Source: Saprospiraceae bacterium
Lineage (GTDB): Bacteria > Bacteroidota > Bacteroidia > Chitinophagales > Saprospiraceae
Length of the DNA: 34,229 nucleotides
Direction of reading: 5' to 3'
Assembly (NCBI GenBank): GCA_013214355.1
Contig: JABSSL010000040.1
Span: forward strand, 47,180 to 81,408
Part shown: positions 1-8,987 of the stretch, piece by piece
How positions within the stretch are numbered: position 1 is the stretch's first letter
Layout of the letters: every line of letters begins with the position of its first letter
Program-made: the position numbers and the translations under genes
Notes under the pieces: generated by a model
What the model was told of the DNA's origin: nothing
Seen by the model: only the letters and a program-made list of their open reading frames with translations
Database searches by the model: none

Positions 1-2
1 GC

Positions 3-3000
3 GCGATCGTGTTGACGGTAGAAGGCGGTACCCCAGATTATTCATTTGCCTGGTCTACGGGAGCAACGACCAAAGACTTGAGTGGTTTATCTGGAGGAGC
101 CTATACGGTAACCGTTACCGATGCGAATAATTGCGAACAGATAGAAACCTTTACCGTTAATGAGCCTTCCTCCTTGTCGGTAGAAGTGACGCAGGTGGAT
201 GTATTGTGTAATGGCGACTTAACGGGCAGCTTAAGTCTATCGATCAGTGGTGGTTTGCCACCTTACAGCGTACTTTGGACAGATGGGACGACGGGTACAG
301 ATCGTCAGAATCTAGGCGCGGGCACTTACGGTTACACCGTGACGGATGCCAATCAATGTACCTTCACCGGTGCGCCCGAGATTACCGAGCCACCCGCCCT
401 GGCCCTCGATCCAATTGTGGTTAACATTACCTGTTTTGGAGACCAAAATGGCTCCATCGATCCTCAGGTAAGCGGTGGTACCCCTCCATACAACTATGCT
501 TGGTCGAATGCGGCTACTACGCCGACGCTCAGCGACCTAGGTCCTGGCAGCTACAGTGTGGTGGTGACGGATGCGAATGATTGTGTCTTGGAATCGGCCA
601 CTTTAGAAATACTAGAGCCAGAAGAGATTATTATTGAAGGCAATGTGACGGATGCTACCTCCTGTGAGACCACTCCAGACGGAGCTATTACAACTACTGT
701 TGTTGGGGGGACAGGTAACTATACTTTCTTATGGTCTACTGGCTCTACTGATCCAAACCTGAGTGGTCTAGGTGGAGGAGTATACTCGCTAACTGTGACC
801 GATGAAAACGATTGCGAACAGGTCGCGAGCTTTGAGGTAGGAGAACCTTCTAGTATAAGCGCCGAAGTAACCGTCACACCTGTTAGCTGTTTTGGCGAGG
901 CAGATGGTTCGGCTAGTTGGACCATCACGGGTGGCCTGCCACCTTACAACATCCTGTGGTCAGATGGCAATACGGAACAAGATCGCCTAAACTTGGCGGC
1001 TGGTGTATATGATGTGACTATTTCAGATGCTAATAACTGTACTTTCTTAGCGCAGGCAGATATAGGCTCACCCGATTCACTAGAAATCATAGCAGATATC
1101 ACTAATATCAGTTGTGCGGGAGAAGCTGATGGCCAGATAAACATTACCCTTACTGGAGGAACGCCCCCTTATGTATTTTCTTGGTCGAATGGAGCAACTG
1201 CTGAGGATATCCAAGATCTGGATGAAGGGGAGTACAGTGTGGTGGTGACGGATGCCAATGATTGTGTGTATGAGAGTAATAGTTTTACTATAAGTGCTCC
1301 AATGGAGTTAGAGGTCCAATCAGTGGTAGTGGATGCGACCGCTTGTGGAAACGGAATGGATGGTAGCCTAAGTCTGACGGTCACCGGTGGGACAGGTACC
1401 TATAGTTATCTTTGGAACACAGGAGATGAGACACCAGATTTGCAAAATATTGGACCAGGTATCTATGCAGTTACAGTTACCGATGAAAACAACTGTGCCA
1501 CAGTTCATGAAAGAACGGTGAATCAACCACAAGGACTTGAGGTGGTAGCAAATATTACGAATACAAGCTGTGTTGACGCTACCGATGGAGCCATAAGCTT
1601 AGATATATCTCGTGGTATTCCTCCTTATACTATCCTCTGGGATGATCAATCAACCACTACGGAAAGGACAGGACTTGCTGCTGGCACGTATGCTTACACG
1701 GTCACAGACGCCAATAATTGTGAAGAACTGGGAGAGGCTGTGGTGGAAACACCTCCACCATTATCCATTGAGGCTACCATTTTACCGATCAGTTGTGCGG
1801 GAGAATTTGATGGGGGAATTGTGGTTATCGCGTCCGGAGGAACCGGAGGTTATCGCTTTGAATGGTCTAATGATCGATCCACTCCGGTAAATAATGCCTT
1901 ACCAGCCGGAGAATACACACTATTATTGCGTGATGCTAATAACTGTGTACTCGATACAACCTTTGTTTTGACAGAGCCTCCAGCTTTGTTTATCGAAGAC
2001 TCTCAAGTTACTGATGCAGCATGTAGTGGAATTGCCAATGGTGCAGTGGATATATCTGTAGTAGGAGGCGTTGAGCCCTATCAGTTTACTTGGTCTAATG
2101 GCGCGACTACGGAAGACTTGGTGGATGTGGAAGGTGGAGCATATGATGTTACGATCACCGATGCAAGTGGTTGTTCATTTGAAGACTTTTTCACGGTATT
2201 TAATACCACCGAGCTATCAGCTAGTGCGGAGACCGAAGCTGCCACCTGCGATGAGGCTAATGGAAGTATTTTGCTAGAGGTTGGTGGCGGAACCGAGCCT
2301 TACACTTTTGATTGGAGTATTGACGGAACCGGAGATAATGATGATGAACAAAGTCCTACTGGAGTACCTGCTGGAATTTATCAGGTAACCATACGAGATG
2401 CGGCTTCATGTAGCATTACCCTGGAAGATATTGTGGTAGAAGGTAAAATTGCTCCTGTACTAAGTTTGGTGTCAACCGAACAAAGTGTCTGTGGTGAAGC
2501 CTCTGGTAGTGCCTTGATTGATCTACAGGGAGGGGCCGAACCCTTCACTTTCAGTTGGTCAAATGGTACAACAGAGCAGAATCTAAGTGGGGTTGATGCA
2601 GGTATGTATACGCTAACCGTTACCGATGCTGATCAATGTGAAGATATCTTAGAAGTTACAATCAATTGCTTCGATCCTTGTTCAGTCGCTGTCGGTACCA
2701 TGGGACAAGAAAAGCTGATGGGTTGCCAATCTCAGATCTTGACAGCTACTTATGATTCGACCAACGAAGTAGTGGGAGACGGAGAAGTAAGACTGTTTGT
2801 TATACACAATGCCAGTGGAGATATGTTGGGAACTTCAATCCTCAACGTCTCCACCGATCCTACCATTGCTTATACCAGTGCATTGAGCCCTAATGTTGAG
2901 TACTACGTCTCCGCTGTGGTCGGTAAGGATGACGGAAATGGACTGATTGATTTTAATAATTCCTGTTTGGCGGTTGCGCCAGGAACACCTTTCTCTTTTG

Positions 3001-4133
3001 CGCCAGCGCCAACGGGTCCAGCACAATTGATTGCTACCAATTCGACCTTATGTCCTGGGCAACAGTTAGAATTAAAGGTTCAAGTACAAATTGACGGTGA
3101 TCCATCCTACGTTTGGGATACACCCAAGGGTACAATCACGACCACCATTCCAGAGCTTATTGTCAATAACTTTGGAGCAGAAGATGTGGGAGAGTATTTG
3201 GTCGCTTATAACATCGGTGGATGTGACTCCGAGCAACTAGGTCCCCTAGTCGTGACATTAGATGAGGGAGCAGGTGAAGTTACGGCTGGGGAGGATCTAA
3301 GGCTTTGTGGGGATGGTTCTTTTGTTCTGGAAGGCAGTATGCCGGAAGGGGCTACCGGAACTTGGTTTACCACTTCCTCCGCTTTCATCGAGGACGATAG
3401 CGATCCCAACTCCTTTGTAGACTCCTTAGTCAATGGAATAAACACCTTCTTCTGGATTGTTAATACCGGGTCTTGTCTGGTTAGAGATACGGTTGAGGTA
3501 TATCACGCTGTAGCACCTACGACGCAGGACCGAAGTATAACCATGGAGGCTAACCAGGCCACCTTACTATTGAATAAAAAGGCACTATTCGATCAGATTA
3601 CTCAATCGATCCCTGATTCTAATTTAAGTTTCTCCATCATACAAGAACCTGATGAAGGCCAACTTACCGTGGATGATGAGGCAAGTCAATTGATTTACCA
3701 GCGAGACCTTGATATAGAGGGGGATCTAGATCTGGAGTTTATTTATGAGGTTTGTAATGTGGACCCTGAATGCGGAGAATTGTGTAGTGAATCTACGATT
3801 ACGCTCAGCATCAAGTACCTGGAGACGGAGATCATTTCCTACAAGAAAGGACTTAGACCCGATGGGAAGAGTCCAACTTGGAATATTACCCTCCTGCGAG
3901 ATCTCACGGAGGCGAAGCTCACAATTGTGGATCGATGGGGTAAACGTATTCATTCAGAAGAGTATCTTCCTGAGGATAACTTATCCAAGGGGAATATGTT
4001 GGAGGCTTGGGATGGCAAAAACTTTGCTGGGGTGAGTATGTATACGGGAGCCTACTACTTCATCTTTGAAGGTACGCCCACCTCGGGCGATAAACCGATC
4101 GTCGTCAAAGGCATTGTATATCTATTGAAATAG
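3..4133 (+). CDS. SprB-repeat surface adhesin with T9SS C-terminal sorting domain (5' end outside window)
   Basis: Very large cell-surface protein of the SprB type, exported by the type IX secretion system; in Flavobacterium SprB is the mobile gliding adhesin. The reading frame is open to the left window edge, so the signal peptide and N-terminus are missing and the apparent GTG at 9 is not a start. About 12 SprB-type modules of roughly 75 residues fill the first 890 codons; each has a G-x-x-PY/Y-x-W core and ends in a TDANNC-like strand. Residues about 890-1290 hold non-repetitive Ig/PKD-like beta domains with Cys. The last 85 residues (VDRWGKRI, AWDGKNFAG, YTGAYYF) match the gliding-motility-associated C-terminal (type B sorting) domain. 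The PorP/SprF gene follows after 20 bases, as in sprB-sprF loci. Function as adhesin is inferred from family; the ligand is unknown. Confidence 0.9.
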   Translation, partial: AIVLTVEGGTPDYSFAWSTGATTKDLSGLSGGAYTVTVTDANNCEQIETFTVNEPSSLSVEVTQVDVLCNGDLTGSLSLSISGGLPPYSVLWTDGTTGTDRQNLGAGTYGYTVTDANQCTFTGAPEITEPPALALDPIVVNITCFGDQNGSIDPQVSGGTPPYNYAWSNAATTPTLSDLGPGSYSVVVTDANDCVLESATLEILEPEEIIIEGNVTDATSCETTPDGAITTTVVGGTGNYTFLWSTGSTDPNLSGLGGGVYSLTVTDENDCEQVASFEVGEPSSISAEVTVTPVSCFGEADGSASWTITGGLPPYNILWSDGNTEQDRLNLAAGVYDVTISDANNCTFLAQADIGSPDSLEIIADITNISCAGEADGQINITLTGGTPPYVFSWSNGATAEDIQDLDEGEYSVVVTDANDCVYESNSFTISAPMELEVQSVVVDATACGNGMDGSLSLTVTGGTGTYSYLWNTGDETPDLQNIGPGIYAVTVTDENNCATVHERTVNQPQGLEVVANITNTSCVDATDGAISLDISRGIPPYTILWDDQSTTTERTGLAAGTYAYTVTDANNCEELGEAVVETPPPLSIEATILPISCAGEFDGGIVVIASGGTGGYRFEWSNDRSTPVNNALPAGEYTLLLRDANNCVLDTTFVLTEPPALFIEDSQVTDAACSGIANGAVDISVVGGVEPYQFTWSNGATTEDLVDVEGGAYDVTITDASGCSFEDFFTVFNTTELSASAETEAATCDEANGSILLEVGGGTEPYTFDWSIDGTGDNDDEQSPTGVPAGIYQVTIRDAASCSITLEDIVVEGKIAPVLSLVSTEQSVCGEASGSALIDLQGGAEPFTFSWSNGTTEQNLSGVDAGMYTLTVTDADQCEDILEVTINCFDPCSVAVGTMGQEKLMGCQSQILTATYDSTNEVVGDGEVRLFVIHNASGDMLGTSILNVSTDPTIAYTSALSPNVEYYVSAVVGKDDGNGLIDFNNSCLAVAPGTPFSFAPAPTGPAQLIATNSTLCPGQQLELKVQVQIDGDPSYVWDTPKGTITTTIPELIVNNFGAEDVGEYLVAYNIGGCDSEQLGPLVVTLDEGAGEVTAGEDLRLCGDGSFVLEGSMPEGATGTWFTTSSAFIEDDSDPNSFVDSLVNGINTFFWIVNTGSCLVRDTVEVYHAVAPTTQDRSITMEANQATLLLNKKALFDQITQSIPDSNLSFSIIQEPDEGQLTVDDEASQLIYQRDLDIEGDLDLEFIYEVCNVDPECGELCSESTITLSIKYLETEIISYKKGLRPDGKSPTWNITLLRDLTEAKLTIVDRWGKRIHSEEYLPEDNLSKGNMLEAWDGKNFAGVSMYTGAYYFIFEGTPTSGDKPIVVKGIVYLLK
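24..2670 (+). repeat. Array of about 12 SprB modules arranged in three-module super-repeats
   Basis: Three alternating module types are visible by their core: A (GGTGxYxxLW), B (GLPPYxxLW) and C (GGTPPYxxSW). The Gly-Gly codons of type A start at 24, 705, 1386 and 2064. Those of type B (Arg-Gly in the third) start at 249, 930 and 1611, and those of type C at 474, 1155 and 1836. Each type therefore recurs every 681 bases (227 residues), with one 678 step at the end. The fourth unit (2064-2670) is diverged and no longer shows the GLPPY form. DNA identity between units is modest, so the duplication is old while the spacing is conserved. Confidence 0.85.
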
Positions 4134-4153
4134 AAACACCTAAAAACCTGATC

Positions 4154-5158
4154 ATGAAATCTTTATATATATCCGTTCTGTTTTTCTTTGTTGGCTTAAC
4201 CCAACTACAAGCACAGTTACTCACGCCCTACACGCTCTATCGCGATCAATGGGGGGTGATTAACCCAGCCAGTGTTTCGAACAATTACACGCTGGACGAA
4301 TACACATTTGCCCTTTCTGCTACCAATCGACATCAGTGGTTAGGGAATGGCTTCAACTATGACTATTCACCCAATACCCAGTTGATCAACTTTGAGGGTA
4401 TTTTGGAATTTAGTAGAATCGTAGTCGGTGGGCATGTTCTACAAGATCGTACAGGTGATCTTTCAAATCTTGGATTCTATGGGCGTTTTGCTTACATGAT
4501 TCCTTTGGATCGTTTTTCTAAGCAGATGATCTCTGTCGGCCTGGCAGCTGGTTTTTTGCAAAATCGATCTATGATTGATGGATCGGACAATGAATATTTT
4601 GATTCTCCTGAAGAAGGTATCGTTCCTGGTTCTGTCTTGAAGCCGGATGTGAGTATCGGTATCTATTATTACAAGGAAGACATCTGGTATGCGGGCGTAT
4701 CTATTCCACAATTATTAAGTTTAGATTCCGAATTTGGCGAGGATCAAATTGCTTATTCTCTGAAGCAGCCGCGACATTACTATATAGTGGGAGGGGGATA
4801 TATTCCCTTCGACTTTTTTGGCTTTGGAGATGGCTCCTCCTTCCTAGAAATTTCCGGCTGGGGTAGATACCTTCCTGTTCGTCAGAGTAAGGCCGATTCC
4901 TTTGCCCATCTGTTTCGGGTAGATGGTAATGTTCGTTATCAACATAGTCAAATTGCTTGGGTAGGTTTTGGAGTAGGTACCGATCTGGCGACAGATTTTT
5001 CGACTTTTCATACCGAGTTTGGTTTCATTGGTGGAGAAGCCCTAAATCTTTCTAACGGCCAATTGAAAGTTGGCTTGGCAATGGATTTTTCCTTTGGTGA
5101 AGGGGTTAGAAGATTGGGGCCTAGTGCAGAAATCAATGTGATTTATGCTTGGTACTAG
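4154..5158 (+). CDS. PorP/SprF family type IX secretion outer-membrane protein
   Basis: Predicted outer-membrane beta-barrel of the PorP/SprF family, 334 residues, the usual size. In Flavobacterium SprF is needed to place SprB on the cell surface. A Sec signal peptide is seen at residues 1-21 (hydrophobic core, ending LQAQ). It is followed by the family's N-terminal pattern of an early YRDQWG and NPAS, then alternating amphipathic strands to the C-terminus. It lies 20 bases after the adhesin, on the same strand and probably in one transcript, so it is likely the dedicated partner of that adhesin. It lacks the CPKF-like ending of the paralogue at 12980-14035. Family assignment is firm; pairing with the adhesin is inferred from position. 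Confidence 0.85.
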   Translation: MKSLYISVLFFFVGLTQLQAQLLTPYTLYRDQWGVINPASVSNNYTLDEYTFALSATNRHQWLGNGFNYDYSPNTQLINFEGILEFSRIVVGGHVLQDRTGDLSNLGFYGRFAYMIPLDRFSKQMISVGLAAGFLQNRSMIDGSDNEYFDSPEEGIVPGSVLKPDVSIGIYYYKEDIWYAGVSIPQLLSLDSEFGEDQIAYSLKQPRHYYIVGGGYIPFDFFGFGDGSSFLEISGWGRYLPVRQSKADSFAHLFRVDGNVRYQHSQIAWVGFGVGTDLATDFSTFHTEFGFIGGEALNLSNGQLKVGLAMDFSFGEGVRRLGPSAEINVIYAWY

Positions 5159-5213
5159 TACTTGAAACCAGCATGTTTTGGGAACAGGAATGGTATGGCT
5201 TAACTGACTAATG

Positions 5214-5299
5214 CAAGTTGCGATTCAATTTAGAGCGCCCAAATGCGTCAGATATTTGCTGCAAAATCTTCCTTTTTTGCGCTCATCCATCGCAACTTG
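5214..5299. repeat. Nested inverted repeat in the intergenic gap
   Basis: Two perfect inverted repeats are nested. The outer arms are CAAGTTGCGAT (5214-5224) and ATCGCAACTTG (5289-5299), 11 bp. The inner arms are GAGCGC (5233-5238) and GCGCTC (5279-5284). The innermost part contains CAAAT/ATTTG and a run of six T. It sits between the PorP/SprF gene and the sulfatase. It could be a structured RNA or terminator of the adhesin operon, or a small miniature-element remnant; no target duplication was evident. Confidence 0.55.
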
Positions 5300-5356
5300 G
5301 GTGAACTAGCTTATCTTAAGCTGAATTAGGATTTAAAGCGAAAAACCACTAAACGA

Positions 5357-6844
5357 ATGTCTATTCCTGTTCCCACTCTTATGGCAGGCCTCCTGAGCCT
5401 TTGCCTAATCAGCTGCCAGTCTACAACGCCTTCCCAAGCGGAGGGTAAGCAAGTATCACCGCCCAATGTACTTTTTCTAGCTATCGATGATCTCAACGAT
5501 TGGTTAGGCTGCATGGAGGGTCACCCCAACGCCAAAACGCCGAATTTGGATCGCTTGGCCGCCCGTGGCACACTCTTTACTAACGCACACTGCCAAGCGC
5601 CAATTTGCGGCCCCTCCCGAGCCAGCCTAATGACGGGCTTGCGACCTTCAACCACTGGTATCTATGGCCAGATCAATGACAACAAAATTCGACAGGCGGA
5701 CAGTCTACTTGCCGATATTACTTTTCTACCCCAATATTTCCAAGACGCTGGCTACAAGACAATGGGAAAAGGGAAACTCTTTCACCACTTTGCACCTGAA
5801 GGAGTGTTCGAAGAACGAGGAGGAAGAGAAGGTGGGTTTGGTCCGAAGCCCAAAGAACGTTTTAAGTATGATCCAGCCTGGTTTGGCAAACCACCAGGTA
5901 CCCAGACCGACTGGGGCGTCTTTCCAGAGAAAGATGAGGATATGATCGATTACCAAACGGCTGAATGGACTATCCAAAAACTGAAACAAACCTATGAGCG
6001 GCCATTTTTCTTGGCTGCAGGCTTTATCCGTCCACATGTACCGTTTTATGCACCCCAGAAATGGTTTGATCTCTATCCATTGGATAGTATCCAATTACCG
6101 CCTTATCTAGAGGAAGACCAAAAAGACATCCCAGATATCTCAAGACAACTTCACAAGATTCCCCCAATGCCAACCACCGAATGGGCCAAAGAACAGAAAG
6201 AATGGAAAGCCATCGTGCAAGCTTATTTGGCTTGTATCTCATTTGTTGATCATTATGTAGGGAAGGTCTTAGATGCCTTGGAGGATAGCCCATATGCGGA
6301 TAATACCATTGTAGTAGTTTGGTCTGATCACGGTTATCATATTGGGGAGAAGAATCGTTTTGCCAAGCATTCCCTCTGGGAAGAATCGACACATGTCCCA
6401 CTAATCTTTGCTGGGCCAGGCATTAGTAGTGGTGCCGTTTGTGATCGCCCCGTCGAATTGCTGGACCTTTACCCTACCTTGTTAGAACTTTGCGGCTTAC
6501 CAGCCAATAGGCAAAATGAAGGGAAAAGTTTACAAGCCCTCCTTGAGAATCCAACAGCAGCTTGGGACAAGGCAGCCATCACGACTTATGGAAGGAACAA
6601 TCATAGCGTAAGAACAGAGGGGCATCGGTATATTCATTTCGAGGATGGAAGTGAGGAATTCTACGATCACGCCCAAGATCCGGAGGAATGGAATAACAGG
6701 GCCACCGCATCAAAACCACAGGATTATAGAAATTGGTACAAACAATTACCTACTATCAACAAACCCTGGAGTACTGCCAATTCCAAAGGAGCAAATGTAT
6801 ACCTGGAATCCCAAAGACAGCGTGATTTGCAGCTGGCAAACTGA
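5357..6844 (+). CDS. Sulfatase (iduronate-2-sulfatase-like), predicted lipoprotein
   Basis: Type I sulfatase hydrolysing sulfate esters, probably on a sulfated glycan; the substrate is not deducible here. The N-terminus has a lipoprotein-type signal with LISC and Cys20, suggesting export and anchoring in the envelope. The metal-binding Asp pair is in AIDDLND (44-45). The formylglycine site is C84-G-P-S-R within ICGPSRASLMTG, so activity needs oxidation of Cys84 by a maturase not encoded in this window. The later metal and substrate motif SDHGYHIGEKNRFAKHSLW is intact. Length (495) is normal. The overall pattern (NVLFLAIDDLNDWLG, PNLDRLAARGTLF) resembles the iduronate-2-sulfatase/choline-sulfatase branch. 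It converges with the methyltransferase, with 3 bases between stop codons. It is not in an obvious polysaccharide-utilisation cluster. Confidence 0.9.
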   Translation: MSIPVPTLMAGLLSLCLISCQSTTPSQAEGKQVSPPNVLFLAIDDLNDWLGCMEGHPNAKTPNLDRLAARGTLFTNAHCQAPICGPSRASLMTGLRPSTTGIYGQINDNKIRQADSLLADITFLPQYFQDAGYKTMGKGKLFHHFAPEGVFEERGGREGGFGPKPKERFKYDPAWFGKPPGTQTDWGVFPEKDEDMIDYQTAEWTIQKLKQTYERPFFLAAGFIRPHVPFYAPQKWFDLYPLDSIQLPPYLEEDQKDIPDISRQLHKIPPMPTTEWAKEQKEWKAIVQAYLACISFVDHYVGKVLDALEDSPYADNTIVVVWSDHGYHIGEKNRFAKHSLWEESTHVPLIFAGPGISSGAVCDRPVELLDLYPTLLELCGLPANRQNEGKSLQALLENPTAAWDKAAITTYGRNNHSVRTEGHRYIHFEDGSEEFYDHAQDPEEWNNRATASKPQDYRNWYKQLPTINKPWSTANSKGANVYLESQRQRDLQLAN

Positions 6845-6847
6845 CGC

Positions 6848-7672
6848 TTAAATCCATGGTCTCCAAGCGCTTGGAATCAAGCTGAAGTGCTGTTTAGGCT
6901 CCTCCGTTTTTCGGAAAAAGAGTACACCAAAATCGTAAAAGTCTACACTAAAGGTAACACTTGGATGAGCTTGGAGCGCTTGCCAGGCCTCCATCATTTC
7001 TGGCGACCAGTAGATATCTGCGACTACAAAGGCACTTTGCTCATTGAGGTAAGGCAGGCAGATTTCGAAATAGCGGAGCGTCGGTTCGTGGCTGTGGTCA
7101 CCATCCAGGTACACATAGTCAAGTTGCGGAAGTGTAGGAAGGAGCTTCGGGAGAACTTCATCGAAACTACCTTGGTAATACTTCATGTTCTTAAACTTCA
7201 TTCCCTGTAGGTGTCCTTTGGCTAATTGCGCAATAGCCGGGGAACCTTCAATGGTATGAAAAGTAGCATCTTGCGCGGCAGCAGCCTGATAGACCGCCGA
7301 TAGTCCCAGGGAGGTTCCCATTTCTAGCATTTGGGTCGGCTTCAAATAGTTGACAAGCCGAAATAGCAATTGGCCATTGCCTGCATCTACGGCTACCGTT
7401 CGGCCGAGATCAGAGATCCTAACCTGCTTATCTTTTATAATTTGTGATCCCGCTCCAAATTGGCTTTGCGGAATCAATTGGTGATTCTGGTAAATGTAGT
7501 CCCGCAAGCCCGCTGCATCGGAAAAGGCATAGAACCAACGTTTATCTTGGAACAAGGCTTTTCCTAAATGGAGAACAAAGGGGTTACGGACATGGCGGAG
7601 TCTCGTGGCCCTTCGGTAGAAGATCAGCCATCGCTTAAAAAGTTGCCACCTAACCGCCAATTGATTCAACAT
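6848..7672 (-). CDS. Class I SAM-dependent methyltransferase (O-methyltransferase-like)
   Basis: Predicted cytoplasmic SAM-dependent methyltransferase of about 274 residues. The SAM-binding glycine loop LEMGTSLGLSAVY lies near residues 116-128, an acidic ribose-binding residue is in HTIEGSP, and YLDGDHSHEPT (about 187-197) resembles the metal/acceptor loop of the Methyltransferase_24 and catechol-O-methyltransferase-like families. The basic, aromatic N-terminus (about residues 15-35) may contact membrane or substrate. The frame extends upstream to a TTG at 7756. I chose the ATG at 7672 because it is the first ATG, is preceded by AAGAAGGAA, and gives the usual family N-terminus. Acceptor substrate unknown. 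Confidence 0.85.
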   Translation of the reverse strand: MLNQLAVRWQLFKRWLIFYRRATRLRHVRNPFVLHLGKALFQDKRWFYAFSDAAGLRDYIYQNHQLIPQSQFGAGSQIIKDKQVRISDLGRTVAVDAGNGQLLFRLVNYLKPTQMLEMGTSLGLSAVYQAAAAQDATFHTIEGSPAIAQLAKGHLQGMKFKNMKYYQGSFDEVLPKLLPTLPQLDYVYLDGDHSHEPTLRYFEICLPYLNEQSAFVVADIYWSPEMMEAWQALQAHPSVTFSVDFYDFGVLFFRKTEEPKQHFSLIPSAWRPWI

Positions 7673-7826
7673 ACATTCCTTCTTTTCGGCTGCAAGATAA
7701 GAGAACTTGCTGGGTCCATGGACAAAGTTTATACCTACTCTTTGGTCTCGTATCAAAAAGAAGCTCTTGGAATGAAAACCATATGCTTAAAAAGCCTATA
7801 TTTCGCATTGAAACCAATGGAAAGCC

Positions 7827-8951
7827 ATGTCCTTATTCAAATTAAGGGGTAAATTAACCAAAACCCAAAACCTCGTATTAGGAATTGTTGGTCTCTTCAT
7901 CCTCGTCGCTGTCTGGTGGATATTGGCAGAAGTCAATGCTGAGCAGCGTGCGGTGATCGAGGATTATGAGACACACTTACCTTCTTCTATTCTGCAAGAT
8001 TCTACTGTTCAGCCCATTGATCGAGATTCCTTGGCGCGCGCAGATTCTATCAAACTAGCGAATGCTACAGAATTTGAAAAGGTATATCCCATTCTCCCAC
8101 CACCCAATCACGTGGTGGCTGCCTTCCCCGATCTATTTCAGGAAGATCGTTTGATCTACAATTCTAAATTGTCCATCTGGAGGAACTTGCAAGGTTACTT
8201 CTGGGCCATCTTGATATCTGTAGTAATTGGATTTATGATCGGGCTAATCCCTCTCTTTCGGGGACTATTTAGTAAACAGGTAGATGCCTTGCGGTACTTA
8301 CCCTTGACGGCCTTGACCGGACTTTTTATTATTTGGTTTGGGATAGAAGACAAAATGAAAATTGCCTTCCTAGCCTTCGGTATTCTAGTGTATATGCTAC
8401 CGGTAGTGGTACAACGGATAGATGAGGTCAAGGATGTTTATCTCAAAACCGTTTTTACGCTTGGAGCTACGGATTGGCAGACGATAAGATCAGTATATTT
8501 TCCTTCCGTTTTTTCGAAACTGATGGATGACATCCGGGTCTTGACGGCTATTTCCTGGACTTATATCATTATTGCGGAGCTATTGAATAGACAAGGTGGG
8601 CTCGGGGCATTGATCTACGTCAAGGCCAGGCAGGGGCAATTGGAAAAGGTATTTGCGATCTTGATTGTAATCATCCTCATCGGCTTCCTCCAGGATCGCA
8701 TATTCGTCTATATGGACCAACGATTATTCCCCCACAAATACGCCAAAAAACGGATCAATGGAATTAAGGAAGTAGAGTATGGCTTAATGGCTATCCTATT
8801 GGCCATTACTCTGGCGATCATTGTTCCCGCCATTATTCCTTCCACTTTAGGAATGATGGGGAATCTGGCTACTATTTTGGCCATCACTGGCGTGGTAGTG
8901 AGTTTGTACGGAGAATACCGATTGCGCAAGGCTTCGGTGGAAGCTGCCTAA
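7827..8951 (+). CDS. ABC transporter permease, NitT/TauT (nitrate/taurine/sulfonate) type, with extra segments
   Basis: Inner-membrane permease of a BPD_transp_1-type importer. TM1 is at about residues 15-35; the conserved permease core begins near ILPPPNHVVAAFP and continues through several helices with the cytoplasmic coupling loop TLGATDWQTIRSVYFPS (EAA-like). Two features depart from TauC/SsuC. Between TM1 and the ILPPP segment lie about 55 polar, acidic, Ser/Asp-rich residues, predicted periplasmic. After the core are two extra C-terminal helices (about 315-365). Length is 374 against roughly 250-280 for typical relatives. The ATPase gene follows after 36 bases. No substrate-binding protein is encoded nearby, so the substrate cannot be named and direct substrate capture by the insert is only a guess. 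Confidence 0.85.
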   Translation: MSLFKLRGKLTKTQNLVLGIVGLFILVAVWWILAEVNAEQRAVIEDYETHLPSSILQDSTVQPIDRDSLARADSIKLANATEFEKVYPILPPPNHVVAAFPDLFQEDRLIYNSKLSIWRNLQGYFWAILISVVIGFMIGLIPLFRGLFSKQVDALRYLPLTALTGLFIIWFGIEDKMKIAFLAFGILVYMLPVVVQRIDEVKDVYLKTVFTLGATDWQTIRSVYFPSVFSKLMDDIRVLTAISWTYIIIAELLNRQGGLGALIYVKARQGQLEKVFAILIVIILIGFLQDRIFVYMDQRLFPHKYAKKRINGIKEVEYGLMAILLAITLAIIVPAIIPSTLGMMGNLATILAITGVVVSLYGEYRLRKASVEAA

Positions 8952-8987
8952 TGGTATCCCTTTCCAAATGATGTAAATAGAACAAAA

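Noticed and set aside
9-11. GTG at 9 as the start of the adhesin gene
   Set aside because: The frame is open to the window edge and the sequence begins in the middle of a repeat module, so this is an internal Val.
24-2670. The regular repeats as a CRISPR array or satellite DNA
   Set aside because: The repeats are in one continuous reading frame, keep protein motifs and differ at DNA level; they are protein modules.
7673-7756. TTG-initiated extension of the methyltransferase
   Set aside because: The extension has no family-like sequence and a good ATG with a purine-rich leader follows.
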